NCBI GenBank assembly: GCA_038501785.1
Contig: JBAMJR010000051.1
Location: forward strand, 4,990,501 to 5,054,500
DNA length: 64,000 nt
Origin: Myoxocephalus aenaeus
Lineage: Eukaryota > Chordata > Actinopteri > Perciformes > Cottidae
Direction: 5' to 3'
Positions 33,301 through 46,062 of the stretch are shown one piece after another. Under the pieces are notes generated by a model that worked only from the letters and a program-made list of their open reading frames with translations, did no database searches and was not told the origin of the DNA. How positions within the stretch are numbered: the stretch's first letter is position 1; every line of letters begins with the position of its first letter. A program made the position numbers and the translations under genes.

Positions 33301-33872
33301 TTACATTTTGAAATAATTCACATTTGGTGATGAAACCATTCAGACCTCAGCAGTTCTCTGACGTTTTCTTAACGAGCTTGTTTCACGAGTCAGATCCTCC
33401 TTTGCACACCTTCCTACTCACCATTTTGGCATTCCACTACTTTGGAGTTCCACCTATTTATTGAGTGTGATGTTGGTGCGGTGGACGCTGAACACCCAGA
33501 GCCTCTGGACGGAGTCACACTCACCCCGCATGACACCCATAGACGATTAGTCACATCTCTTCCTGTGTTCTCACCGTGCCTCCGTCTCTCATCCCTCCAC
33601 CTGCTGCTGGCTACCTGCTCATCCACATGAGCTGTCGGTGGCCGGAACAACTCCCACACGAGGATAGCACACACACACGTTGTACACACGGACGCACACA
33701 GAGCACACATGCCTTTGGAAGCGAACCAAGACGGACACAAAGGAGAGAAGGGCACATCGTAAATGTGAAATCTGTGAGTCAGATTTTGTAATACGCACAC
33801 TGCAGTCACGTTTCTGGACAATGAACAAAGAATAAAATATCCAACAAAATATCCAACAAAATCATGATAGAA

Positions 33873-33955
<83 letters not shown>

Positions 33956-34284
33956 GTGGCTTTTTTTCGACATTAAATCTTTGTTGCAGTGAAAGACATT
34001 ATGAATAAAAGTTTGAGAATGTTCTCCTCTACAAAAGCCTTGAATAATACAGCATTATGAAAACTGCAGCTTTTGAAATTGCGCTTGTGTAGGTTTTCTG
34101 CAGTCTAGATATTGAGTATTTTCTTTATGTTTTGATGACATTAAAGAAAGAAAGGTCATGGCTCAGTATTGTCCCATTGTACTAAAAGAGTATGAAGGTA
34201 AATACACTCACAGCATGAGACAATTAAAAGAACTGACATAAAGAAACTAACAATTCAGACAATTAATTTGACCTGGTATCACTA
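30331..34284. other. Intergenic DNA upstream of the nptx2-like gene
   Basis: No gene is recognised. A (CA)n tract lies at 33875-33952. The stretch 32140-32470 is GC-richer than its surroundings, non-repetitive and free of long open frames, and may be a regulatory element. Short open frames around 33414-33950 are driven by the CA tract. Confidence 0.5.
33875..33952. repeat. (CA)n microsatellite
   Basis: An uninterrupted CA run of about 78 bp. Confidence 0.97.
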
Positions 34285-34693
34285 CCAACTCGTCAAATAC
34301 CGACCGTTGCCGTTGATCAGTGGTCTGATAGCGATGCAACAGGCTTTCAACTATCTCCAATATAAACCCACCTGCGTCATTATTAAACAGTCAGAGCAAC
34401 TGAGGGAGAATAAAGAGCCAGATAGTCCACACAGGACGAACGCGAGTGGAGGTGGAACGGTCAAATAAACGGAACATTTCGTCCAGGAAAATGCTGTTAG
34501 GTACACTCGGTAGTGATGAGAGGCGTTAGTCAGTGAAGTTAACATCATGCTCTTTTACTTGAACCTAACTAAGTGGTTTGGTTGCCTAAACCTAACTTCC
34601 TATTTAGACGGAGGTGTATTCCTGCGACATCCATAGAGCGTTATAGTTTAAAGCTAATAGCCACTGACCTCGCGTCAGTATTTGACGAGTGAA
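34285..34693. mobile_element. Foldback/MITE-like element
   Basis: The left end ACTCGTCAAATACCGAC (34288-34304) and the right end GTCAGTATTTGACGAGT (34674-34690) are inverted repeats about 400 bp apart with one mismatch. The interior shows no transposase coding. No target duplication was identified with certainty, so the superfamily is unknown. Confidence 0.6.
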
Positions 34694-37600
34694 AATGTGT
34701 TGACTGAGAGGTACATAACTTGCATACAGTATGACATACTCTCCTTGCTGTAATATATCTAAATCACCCTTTGTGATAAGCGATCTATTTAAACAGCTTT
34801 GGGCTTGGGCAGGCCAGGGCTCCTTTGCAAACTACTACGCCTTCCAACAGAAATGTTGCTTCAGGACGACTTAGTGGAGGAATAATCGTGTTTGCTACGC
34901 ACTCCCCGCTGCTGCTATTCAGCATCTCTTTTTGTTCCTCACATCAGCTGTCAGCCTCCAACAGCACTTCAAGCCGGAGGAATATTGTGAGCTCATGCTT
35001 GGGCTTTGTTGAGTCGCTGTTTGTGTGCTTGGCAATGTGCAGCTGCTTTATTGGTCTGCTGTAGATCTGCTTGTAGGCGATGTTTTGGCATCTGCTGGCT
35101 GCTAATCTCTGGCCTTATGCCGCTGCTGTCGACCTACAATATGTACATTGGTGTTAATTGTGGATTCATTACTCATAGCGAACCGAGTACATTGTACATT
35201 GGCTTCTTGTAAACTGTGCATTTACTCAAGTACTGTACTTAAGTGTCATTTTAAGGGAATTGTACTTATATCATTTTCAATTCATGCTACTTTATTGTGA
35301 AACAGTGTTTTTTTTTTTACTTCACTACATTTATTCAAACGCTGCAGTTATTTTGACTTTAGATGCCAATATGATATGATAAACTTAGAGAATTATAGAA
35401 ACTTATAGAATATGATACGTTATTATAGAGTTAAAGGCCCTGCATACCCACACATGTGTTATCAGTTATGTGGCTGTTTGGACCTGGTGAGGTTGGAGCT
35501 GTATAACGCTGCAAATTAATAGTAAGAATAGTAAATGGCCTTGTATTTGTACAGCGTCTTTCTTGTCTATAGTGCTTTTATACTACATGATTGACATCCA
35601 TTCATACACTGATGGCAGGGGCGACCATACAAGGATTATAACATTTTAAATTGTACTAACAGAGGAGTCCTGGAAGTCATGAAAAACAAGATACATATTT
35701 TTTTATATTGTTGCAGAAGATAATAACTTGTGCGCATAAATCATAACCTCATCTAAATCTCTGTATTTTTTGACCCGAGACTGCTTTGTTCACCTTAGGT
35801 TCAGTTAGGTTGACCACCTGGTTAAGGTCAGGGAACAACCGTGGCCGTGGTTAAAGAAACCAGCTGTGATTGTCTGTAAGAAACAGGAAGCAAAAAAGTC
35901 TCTTGTGTAAAAGTCCAATATTTGATTGACCCATCCAACCACCCGAACCACCTTCATCTGTGGATTTTATGGCTGTAATCACACACTACTTCCTTTTCCA
36001 CTTCCTACTAATGCATCCGTTTTTCTTGGGAGGATAGCATCATCTAAAGTTTCAATTTATCCATTTCACATAGTGGCTAGTGTCCTTTAGATGCCCACAG
36101 TTTAGAAAGTGCTTACAGGATAGTCACCTCATAGTGAGTTGCATAGCAATGGCCACAGATTGATTTGTGCTGCCAGCCCACACATTGTAGATTCCACATA
36201 ATAACTACCATCAGGCTCTGTATCAAATGCAGTTTCGAGTATAATTTACTGTAACTCCCTCATGTCCTCTAAGAGAGCAGAACTTGACTCTTAAGTTGTT
36301 GTAACACATATATCCAGCCATCTAATGATTAGCCTTGGTAAATTAATTGGCAAAGGAGAATACAAGGTAGAACAAACAGATAGCTTTTCTCCCTCCAATT
36401 GCAGTGCTGCAAGACACATCCAATTGAAATTAGATCATTATTTCTCCACATGTGCATCATTAATAGCTTTTTATGCAGCTATCATGCTGGATGTAGGACA
36501 GCTGCCTTCTTTAAAAAAAAATAAAAAAGCCCAGATTGACTTAGTTCAATAGCCCGCCAATTCCTTTGATCTGCGGGATGGCATTGAGCAGAGAATCATC
36601 CAGTTCAAATTGAAAAGAACTTAATCTCTTTCTGTCTTGGTCATGTCATCAGACTCTTCAAGTGCTCACTTTGAAAGAAATGGGTGGGAACACGTGAAGG
36701 AAAGGTTATTGACGACATGTTGGCTCTTCTTGAGCTTTGTGATGCAGAGCCAAATGAAACAAGACACTGTCATGCGATGTTGAACATTTACTTATTTCGC
36801 TCAGCATAGGTCAAAACGACTTCTGTCTTAGCGTTCAAACAGTGCTCTGCTGCGTTTTGAGGAGTAACCTATTATCACGTAAACTATTATGAACGCCTCA
36901 AGGTTTGCAGGCATATTGAACAGATTTATTCTAAAGAGCCCACTCTTTGCTCTGAGCAGTGTGCTACATTGCTCGCAAGGCTGTGAGCATTGCATCATGT
37001 GGAAGGGGCGATAACGTCTAATTTATAGTCTATGGCAAAGCACACAGCTCAATGACTGAAAACAAACAGGGTGGCTCACAGGTTGCCATTATGTAATTCA
37101 CTCGCTGCCATAGGGAATGACCGCCCACAAACACCACATGGTATGCCATCAGCGCCGGGCCATAATGAGTCAGTGTTTGTGTGTATGGACACATGTGTAT
37201 TTGTGTGTGCATGCTTAAAACAAAAACAATAAAATAAAGGAAATCAATTAAACAGCTCTAAACCGCTGCAATTGAAATGCTGTTTGAATGCAGCTAGTCC
37301 TCCGGTGACCCATCTCTCCATACCTCAATTGTTGAGAGTAATATAAAATGCACTCAGCTCTCGCAGACAGTTCCCTTAGCACAACAATGGATATTACTAA
37401 CTGTTGAGATTATTTTTTTTTTCAATCTCTTTCTGTATTTTAATAACAGGCCAGTGTTTGGAGGGCTATTTGAGGAATGTGCCGCACAACCCCGAGAGAA
37501 CAGCAAGCCTCGTCTTTCAGCTTTGTGATCAGAAAAAAACACACTCCCACTTTAAATGAAGCAACTGAAAATCAATTAACCTCTACAGTAAGAGCAGTCT

Positions 37601-38509
37601 ATCCCACGAGTCTTCTTGCTACATTTCATCATTTGAAGGTGAGTATTTGTGTGGGGCAGTTTATGTGTTTCTGGTGGGTTGTGTACTTTATTACCTCTCG
37701 TGAATGTGCGAGCATCACACTTGATTTGCTGTATGAAGATTATTTATTGCAGACTGATATACATCTACATGCTGAGCAGTAAAGCCAGCTGCCTGCAGGA
37801 CGGCTTGGATTTACTCTGTGAGGAACGTTGAGCTGAAGCAACACAAATAAGCATCGCACTACAATGCTGGTTTGTTGGTCTGTCCATGCGAGGCATGATA
37901 CACCAATAGTCAGATTTTGATGGAACCTGACACCATGTTGTGAATCGCCACTGTTTTTATTGCACATTCAAACAAGAAGGCATATTAGTCCTGATTTGCT
38001 CAGATGTCGACAGCATCTTAAGTGAAGGGCTTTGTTTTTAAAGAGCTTGAGCTATGATCTCAAAGTTGCAGGAGATCACCATGGAAACTAGGGATGTTGA
38101 TTCTTACATTTTTCACGGATCGAGTCCTCATGCAATGTAACATATTTCACACCTGAAGGAGTAATCACACAGCAAAGAAATCTACCGTAATATTAGACAA
38201 ACCTGATTATAGAATAAAACATGAAATACCACCATTAACATATGTGTGTTAACACATAGATAACACGTGTTAATGAAGTCAAGTTTATGTCAGTAAAACT
38301 TATTACACCACCTGTTAGAAACTCCGGCTTCCTAAACACTTTTAGGATGGACAAGACAAAATAAATGCAGCAAAAAGAGCAACAATAAATCTAAAAATAA
38401 CCCAAACTGCAACACTATCTTGAGGAGACATTCTTTCCACACGGTTTATCTGATGCTATGAATAAAATTGGGCCAATTTTGGTAGCCTTTCTTTAGAATG
38501 TTGTCTATT

Positions 38510-38563
<54 letters not shown>
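38510..38563. repeat. (AAT)n microsatellite
   Basis: A TAATAATAA run of about 50 bp with GAT variants at its right end. Confidence 0.95.
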
Positions 38564-38566
<3 letters not shown>

Positions 38567-39387
38567 TTCATTTTATATAGCGCTTTTCTAAGTACTCAAA
38601 GATGCTTTAATTAATTAATTAAATTAATATGTTTTTCATGTATGCAAATGCTCAAAACTCATTGACAGTAAAGAAAAAAAGATTGGATGGGAAAAACAGA
38701 TCGATCAGGTACATTTTCCATTAATATTTTATAAGTCTAGTCTATTTAATGGAGCATTATTAAATGCTATGGTTGTGGTATCCACTGTTCGTCACATGAT
38801 TCAAACAGTATGGCAATATGGCAATATTGGAAGATGCCTTATTCTAGTGTTTCTTAAATCCTGTGTGCACAGCTTTGAATAGCTGGTTTGAGGCTATAAT
38901 TTAATAATTTATTTTTGGTTACAGGTCTGTTCACTGAAGCATACTGCTGTTCAAATAAAACATGTATTGGTTTGGGTAAGACTCTGAGAAGCATTCTCCA
39001 TAGCAACATTTATTTAATTATTCAACAAAGAACGCTTTACGCACAGACCATAATTCGATAAACATACATAACACACATGTAGGATCACAAATTACACATT
39101 TGTACACCTGATGCATGCCTTTTATTAGTACATTTAATACAGACACTGCATTATCAGTGAGTTTACTTCACTAGTTCCCATTTCTTCAGAAGGATATAAG
39201 GAAGTTAAGTTACAAGAAAGTCTCAAAATTCAGTGTAATCCATGAGGAAATGGAGACAATATAAAGGCAATAACCAGTGCAGCAGACACTTATTGACAAT
39301 GATACTGACGTCTGTGGTCATTCCTATTTAAGATTCTCAGCCGAGTTCTGAGACCCAGCCAAAAATAACTGACTGCTCAACGGGATC

Positions 39388-39675
39388 TCAAAAGGTCTTA
39401 ATATCATAACCGCCGGTGCTGTCTGCCAACTGTGGCTGTTTTTCCAGGTCCAGCTGCAGCAGGTCGAGGCTGGGCTCAGGATTCAGAAGGGAGGGCAGGC
39501 CTGGCAGCATCCGCACCCAGGGGACACAGGAGATTGAGACAGGGCCTTCTGGATGTGTAAGGTTGCCAGATGTTGTCTGGAGTCAGTGTAAAGCTGCCGG
39601 ATGCAGCGCTCACCAGCCTTATTCATGGCGTCCAGTGGGCTCCACTTGCTGGGCTCCCAGCTGCGCGTGGTTATG
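39388..39675 (-). pseudogene. Frameshifted coding-like block, unidentified
   Basis: On the minus strand one frame reads SWEPSKWSPLDAMNKAGERC, then IRQLYTDSRQHLATL. After about 39550 a different frame continues as VPWVRMLPGLPSLLNPEPSL, then DLLQLDLEKQPQLADSTGGY and a stop at 39388. Both parts have coding-like composition, and the change of frame suggests a pseudogene or retrocopy. The block is GC-richer than its flanks. I do not recognise the parent protein, and a repeat origin is possible. Confidence 0.4.
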
Positions 39676-40698
39676 AGCTCTGGGTTAGCTCACAAGGAAT
39701 GAATAACTTTGGGAATGCTTATGGTCAATTTACTGCTTAAATATACAGGGTATAGTTACCAGGCATATCGATCCCTGCTCCCATTCACGCATGACACCAT
39801 AAAGGAAATGTTTCTGAACATGTATGAACGGGACTAAAGATTATGAAAACTATGCCAGACTTCTCTAACTCTGCTTGATGATAAATTATGTAAGTTTTGC
39901 CAAAGCAGCTCTGGAGTCAGAGGAGGATGCAAGTGCCACGTCATGTCAAACACTCTGTGATCTTAGATGACTGTTCTCACTTTCCAAATAAAAGGTCAAG
40001 ATCTCACCTCAAAATATCATTGTGTTGCCATAGTAACATGGTCAGATATGTCTGCAGAGTTGCAGACTTCCCACAATGCAATTTATTTTCAACAACTGCA
40101 TCATTCAGCAGTTTTTGGACCATGCTGGATTTAGAGCTAAATCCATTGAGAAATTATGTGTAGTTTCTTCTAACGTGAGAATAATTCCGAGTCTTTGTTG
40201 CATGACCTGATTGTTTTCTGTTTGCTGCAAAAATAATTATATCCTGAGAAAACATTAAAGATAATGACTGCATAAAATCTCAGCAGAAGTAGTTATGTAT
40301 GTGTTGCTCTAGTTTAATAAGATAGGGTTATCTTTATCAGATGGATTACACAGACCAAGACACCAAGCCGGAAACCAAAGTGACCCAGCAAAATTGAACA
40401 TGCATGACATGTGTGATGATTCCCCGTAATATAAACAAAGAACTGTGGCTCCGCCCATAAACACGTCAACACACTGACAACTATTTAATCTGGTCTGATG
40501 TAAATGTTGCATGCTTAAATCTGTGATATAAACAATGAGAATTATGTTTGTATCTTTTCATGAAAAAAAATCTAGTTTAATGTGAATCTACATTTGTTCA
40601 AAACACAAGCCATTGTGCATGTATTCCTTAACAAGATGTTAAGGAAATCATCAACTCTGGCTCTTTAAATCAGTAGTGTGATAATAATGAACAAAAAC

Positions 40699-42232
40699 TA
40701 GGGGTGGGGAAAAACAATCTATACAGCATAGTATCACGATATTTTATGATAAGTAGGAAGTTGGTCAAAACAGAAATGGAGACATTGGAGAAAGAAATCA
40801 AACGTCTGGACTTCCTGTCACTCGTAGTGCCGCTGCTCGCACAGCTGTTACACGAAACACAGGACAACATTCGCGACACAGCGCTGGTCAAAGACCAGGG
40901 GCGTCTCTAGGATTTTGACACATCTGGGGCTTAGCCCAGAAGAGTGAAGCAGCGACATTTTTAGACATAGAAACACTCTCCACATACCCTACAGGTACCT
41001 GCTCTTCTGGACTGAATTGAATTTAGGCATTTCATGGTTACCAGTTAATACCAAATAGGCTAGCAATTTTCACAAACTTCCCTCAATAGCCCAGGCACAA
41101 AAATGCCCCATTCATCATGTTGAACATACCAACAGCAACCATTCAGCAACAGTAAACATTGAGATGTTTAATGAACCATGCATCTTGTCATGTACAGTGT
41201 TTACATTGTACATGTAATGCTCTTTACATACTCATATGTATTTATTCTTTACATATTCTTTAACATTATTTAACATAACATACTCTTTGGCAAAACGCCA
41301 AAAAATAAGGGAGTCGCGCATGCGCAAGCGTAACCTGTTAACGGCGTAACCATTTACCCGAAAGTACAGGCATTTCTCCATGTATTTATTAATGACTTAG
41401 TTTTATGTCCGTGTACTTTGTACTTTTGTAATGTGTGAAGCCAGCAGCTCATTGTTGGTAGAAGACACGAGCACTTTGGCTCTTTCACCTGGAGCAGGAG
41501 AGCTGCTCCAGGTTCAGAGAGCTGCTGCGGTGCGAGGAGAACTCCGGTTGTTACTCACAGGAGAGCTGCTGTTGCCATCTTCACCCTGGGAGCGTTTAAA
41601 ACGCAGATATAGCGGTCTGCTTTTCACGCGACATATTTTTCGACGCTCTCTGTCCGCTGCTGTGTGCTCAGTGCTCACCTGTCTGTGCGCGCGCACGTGT
41701 CTGTGCGCATCGCGGTGGAACTCCGCCGTGCGCGATGCAGAGCAGAGGAGAACTGTTAACGCGACCATTTAGAGACAGAAATGACAAGCTGTCGTGTGGA
41801 TAAGATCAATAAAATACGGCCGTTTAGTTTGTTTAATAACAGAACAAGGTGTAGACCTGTTCTATAGGAAAGAGAAACTTAAATGACGACTTGTATAATA
41901 GCCCCGGATGTTTTAGCCTAGGGACGCCACTGTCAAAGACGTTAAAAAAAGTTCAGTTTGTCAGGTGCAACGTTTATGACAGTGTTGGTCAGTTTGTCTG
42001 CTTGACAATCCCATTTTACCGCAATAAAAATGATTGAAGTGAGATGAACAGACTGAAAACTTTATCTTATTAGATACAATATGTTGACAAAGTTTTCCTT
42101 TGGGGACAATGTGCGGTTGAAAAAAGGTAATAAACCCCAATATATCGCAATACTCAATATATCGCAATACTCAATGTATCGCAGTATCGTGATAATATCG
42201 TATCGTGGGACCTCTGGTGATTCCCACCCCTA
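40699..42232. mobile_element. hAT-type non-autonomous element (outer), interrupted by a second element
   Basis: Ends TAGGGGTGGGGAA (left) and TTCCCACCCCTA (right) are inverted repeats. They are flanked by the 8-bp direct repeat ACAAAAAC at 40691-40698 and 42233-42240. An 8-bp target duplication is the hAT hallmark. The subterminal regions carry repeated CGATATT/TATCGTGAT and TATCGCAATACTC motifs typical of transposase binding. Without the inner insertion the element would be about 0.5 kb. It has no recognisable transposase. Confidence 0.85.
40896..41932. mobile_element. hAT-type non-autonomous element (inner)
   Basis: Ends CAGGGGCGTCTCTAGGAT and, inverted, CAGTGGCGTCCCTAGGCT are terminal inverted repeats with few mismatches. 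The 8-bp target duplication TCAAAGAC lies at 40888-40895 and 41933-41940. The 1037-bp element sits inside the outer hAT element, so it is the younger insertion. The interior contains a GC-rich open frame (41431-41772) without a recognisable domain. Confidence 0.9.
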
Positions 42233-42240
42233 ACAAAAAC

Positions 42241-43420
42241 CTTGCAATGTTGCAATGTTGACACGTACTATAACGATGTGTCTGCGGAAACTGCTGACAT
42301 GCACAGATTTAGTTTTTCGGTTTTGAGAATGTATGCATATTTGTAGCAGCCAGTTACCACGTGTGGATACCAACTAGCAATGAGTGCAACTGTTTCTCTT
42401 GCTCTCCGATCAATGCTTTGCTTATAAGCGGTAGCTATGTGTACAGTTTAATCTATGGAGTGATGGGTTTGGATTGAAAAGGCTACATGTGGTTATGATT
42501 TAACAGAGAAACTCATAAACAGATTAATTGTGATTCACTCGTGTGCATGGCACAAGTTACTGCGTCTGTTTTGATGCACCCTTAGAGATAATTCAATTTC
42601 ACTGATTAAATCCTGTGTGGGCACACACAGGTAATGTTGATGGGTAGAACTTTTTGTTGGCTTAAAACTATAAATTGCCTTAAGCAAACATTCTTACGGT
42701 GCGGATGTTCTGCACTGTGTGTTGGCCCGCAGGCCTCTGTGTTCTTGACAACCTCTGTGGTTGATGTTGTTGCTCTTTGTGGTGAATGACGTCCTCATCT
42801 CATCAAATATACACACCTGAGAGACACCATGAGGTGGCCGCCAGAGTAGCTGGAGTTTGTGGGTTTTCTTGTGGTTACTGATGTATCGCTAATTTATAGT
42901 GTGAAAAAGCAGATATGTCAGAAGCCTCCTTTGCTACAAAATGGAATCATTAATATTTCCTCCCATAATATAGTAAACGCACGATACACCAATGGTAGTT
43001 AAGGTGAGAAGGAACTCATTTTTTATTTAGTTGTATTACTTTTAATGCATATGTGGTTTAATGAGATTAAGTACATCTACTGTGCAGTCCATCTTAATAA
43101 ATAGTAGTTATTGCTGCAGAATGCTCCAGTTGCTGCTCTCTCCAGCCGTCCCTCTGAACAGTCATCCAGCAGCCGCTGCAGTTGAAATAAGCCTGGAGCT
43201 GAGTGGTTGACGGCTCAGGCTTTCCAGGAACACATTCAGCTGTGAAGTGTGCCAGTTATTGTTTCAACAAACAGGAAAAGCAATATTGAAATCGGTTTGC
43301 AGGGACATGTAATTGAATGTAATTAAATTGACTGTGAATGATTTTAGTTCCAAATAAAGAAGCTTTAATCGTGTACCGCTAAACACCAGTGTAATACCTT
43401 CACAACTCTCCTAGGAATTC
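42241..43420. other. Intergenic spacer between two hAT insertions
   Basis: About 1.2 kb without a recognisable gene or repeat. Confidence 0.5.
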
Positions 43421-43428
43421 CCATATAA

Positions 43429-46054
43429 CAGGGGTAGTCAACTAAAATATTAAGAGGTCCAGTTAGAGAAATTTTCTTGAAGCAAAGGTCCAGAAGATCA
43501 TAATGTCTAACTATTTAGTGTGATATATATTTAAGTAGCCTGGTAGTTGTATCAACATCTGCATGTAATCAATACCTTTCAAATCAAATGAATTCAGTAC
43601 GATTAAAACACTTTTTAACAATATTTATTATCACGTAACATAGAACTGGACTTATTTGTGACTGCAGATATGTATAATGTTCTCTCATGAACTAAATAAA
43701 AGTAGGGCTGCATTTTAAAATGAAATAAATACAAAATGAAAATTGTGCATGTAATAGTAAATAATAATAATCAAATAAAGTGCTTAACTTCAGAAAAATT
43801 TAATAAAGGGAGGAAAAGCTTAAATTTCCCCTTTTCTGTTTCACCGTCTCAAACAATTTTACAGATAATAAATCTTAACAATTTAACAGTTTTAGAGCAT
43901 CACTCTTACATCCCACTCCCCCACTGTTCTGCTCAGTGGGAGAATTGAGCTCTAGCTTGTCCTGCCAGGACTTTAAACCTGGGCTTGAATGGAGTCAGGG
44001 CCATCCTCATGCACATGTGGAGGTGCTCATTGGTGAGCCTCGAACGATATTTATTTTTGATGATATTCATCGTGGAGAAAGCTGCCTCGCAGTTGTAGGT
44101 GGAGCCAAACATGGTCAAGATGTATATGGCAACTTTCCTCAGACCTGGAAAAGCTGTCTCAGGGACCGTTTGGAGCCAGAAAGTGGAAGGGTCAGTTCTT
44201 AGAAACTGCTCTTTCAGGGACACATCTGCTTGGAGATCAACCAGTTGCATCTGGAGAGGCCCAGGATTTACCCATTTAAAGTGCTGTGTGACTTCCTTTG
44301 AGAACCCCCTGACATCAGTGATGATAAATGGGTTCTGAATGAACATGGTGAGCTGCTGTCCAAAGCTGAAGCTGTCAAAACGGTTGCTGAAGTTTACGAT
44401 CAGCTTATCAATGAAGTCAACAAAAGAAGACACGTCTCTCCGTCCCTGAACCTGTTCCTGCACTGCTGGGAAGTGTGCACAGTCTCCCTGCAGGTCTTCC
44501 TTGAACAACTCAAGTTTCTTTTGAAAGGAGCGGACAGCGGTCATCAGTTCACAAATTGAATTGTCCTTGCCCTGTAGCCTCAAATTCAGTTCATTCAGAT
44601 GTGCAGTGATATCAACCAAAAAGGCCACATTATCCATCTGTTTCTCATTTCCTAAAGAGAGAGAAAACTGTGTTGCTTTCTGATGTCTTAGCTCTGCCAA
44701 AAAAGATGCTACTTCCCTTCTGATGGACAAAAGCGCGCTAAGACCCTCCCTTTGCTGAGCCATCTCACATTGTTGTGCAGCAAAAGATCATCAGCATTGG
44801 CATCAACTTCTCTGAGGAATTCCCTCAGCATGCGATGCTGGGTGGAAGAGGATGCCCTGAGAAAATTGATCATTTTCATCATTGTATTCATCACCTCAGC
44901 ATGCTCATCTGACAGGGAGGCACAGAGGACAGATTGATGAATGATGCAATGGTAAGCTATGAGCTCTGGATTGTCCTCTTCCAGTCTTGCTACAGCTCCT
45001 TTCTCTCTCCCTATCATAGCAGGGGCTCCATCTGTGGCTATTGAAACCACTTGTGTTGGCTCTATTCCTCTCTTCGTTAACATCTCCTTAATGGCCAGGT
45101 AGATATCTTCTCCTCTTGTGCTGGTCTGAAGGGGAGTGACACCTAGGTCTTCACAGAATGCTTTCTGGTCTGTGTTGAAAAACCTGACGTACACTAACAG
45201 CTGAGCATTGTCACAGATGTCAGTGGACTCATCCACAGCTAAGCCTACACATGGTGCCTTATGCATGGCTTCATTTAGCTGGGTTAGCACGTCCTGAGTT
45301 AATAGTTCACTCTTCTTTGTGGCAGATGATGCTGACATGGGTATTTGCTTTATCTTATCACAAAGCTCTTGTTTTGGTTTTCCGTCAAGTAGTGTTTCAG
45401 CGACGACACTCATGCATTCTTTGACAAGCCCTCCATCAGTAAATGGCTTTTTGTGTTGCCCCAAAATCCAAGGAACTCTGAGGGAACACTCATGAGCACG
45501 TTGTTGGGCAGTGAAGTGTGGTCAGGGTCCTGGTGGACTGTTCAGTAGTTTATTTTCTGTGATCTCACTTCGGATTTGAGTGGGTATGTTTGTTCAAAAC
45601 CTTTATGTTTTGTCTCATAATGGCGTTTCACATTGCCACTTTTAATAAGTGCCACGGTTTCTGAACATATAAGACACACTGGTGTTGTGCTCCCTGTGGG
45701 AAGTATGAACAGAAATGAGTCTGTCCATTCCGGATTAAATGCTCTATTTTCGCTGTCAACTTTTCTTTTTTTGGAGAGATGTAATGTTTACCGCCGAGAA
45801 TGCATAGATTTGATTGGCTGAGTGGTATCACGTGGGATGGCTTAACTCGCATGCAATTGGTCTGTGCGTTTCCTCATCCGCTAAACCACTACCGTAAAGA
45901 CTGCAAAAGCTGCGCCGCGCCGCCGGGTAAAAAAATAAAAGCGCCCTGTCAGGTTTTAAAATCATAACCTTCTGTTTGGGCTGGCGGTCCGGGTCCGGAT
46001 GGGACGGCCTCTGGGTCCGGACCCGGACCGCGGTCCGCCAGTTAGTGACCTATG
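43429..46054 (-). mobile_element. Nearly full-length hAT transposon
   Basis: The element begins CAGGGGTAGTCAACTAAA and ends, inverted, with CATAGGTCACTAACTGGCGG. The 8-bp target duplication CCATATAA lies at 43421-43428 and 46055-46062. Its 2626 bp contain one transposase gene on the minus strand, described separately. The 3'-end side (45900-46050) is very GC-rich, with GGTCCGGGTCCGGA palindromes. Perfect target duplications and only a few lesions suggest a fairly recent insertion. Confidence 0.93.
43933..45730 (-). pseudogene. hAT transposase (GTF2IRD2/SCAND3-like group), frameshifted
   Basis: hAT transposases cut and paste DNA with an RNase H-like catalytic core and dimerise through a C-terminal domain. 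In order on the minus strand: a C2H2-like finger (VCLICSETVA...NVKRHYETKH) at about 45600-45690; a block with VDESTDICDNAQLLVYVRFF and IATDGAPAMIGREKG (catalytic-core region) in 45464-44709; and, from 44763 in another frame, a block ending in YNCEAAFSTMNIIKNKYRSR, the hAT dimerisation motif, with the stop at 43933. At least one single-base frameshift lies near 44730 and further frame changes lie between the finger and the core near 45500. The protein cannot be made whole from this copy. Similarity in type is to the domesticated human GTF2IRD2 and SCAND3 C-terminal regions. Confidence 0.9.
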
Positions 46055-46062
46055 CCATATAA

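Larger units (their letters stand above)
34694..40690. other. Intergenic DNA with repeat remnants
   Basis: At 35215-35340 there is a remnant of the teleost family with TTTACTCAAGTACTGTACTT. At 35530-35630 there is a fragment of the repeat with TTGTACAGCGTCTTTCTTG and CATTCATACACTGATGGCAG. An (AAT)n tract lies at 38510-38563, directly before another fragment reading TTTTATATAGCGCTTTTCTA. The stretch 36310-36600 is non-repetitive and TAAT-rich (see findings). No intact gene is seen. Confidence 0.5.

Noticed and set aside
41431..41772. 113-codon frame inside the inner hAT element as a host or transposase gene
   Set aside because: No transposase motif; low-complexity Leu/Arg/Ser composition in a GC-rich patch of a non-autonomous element.
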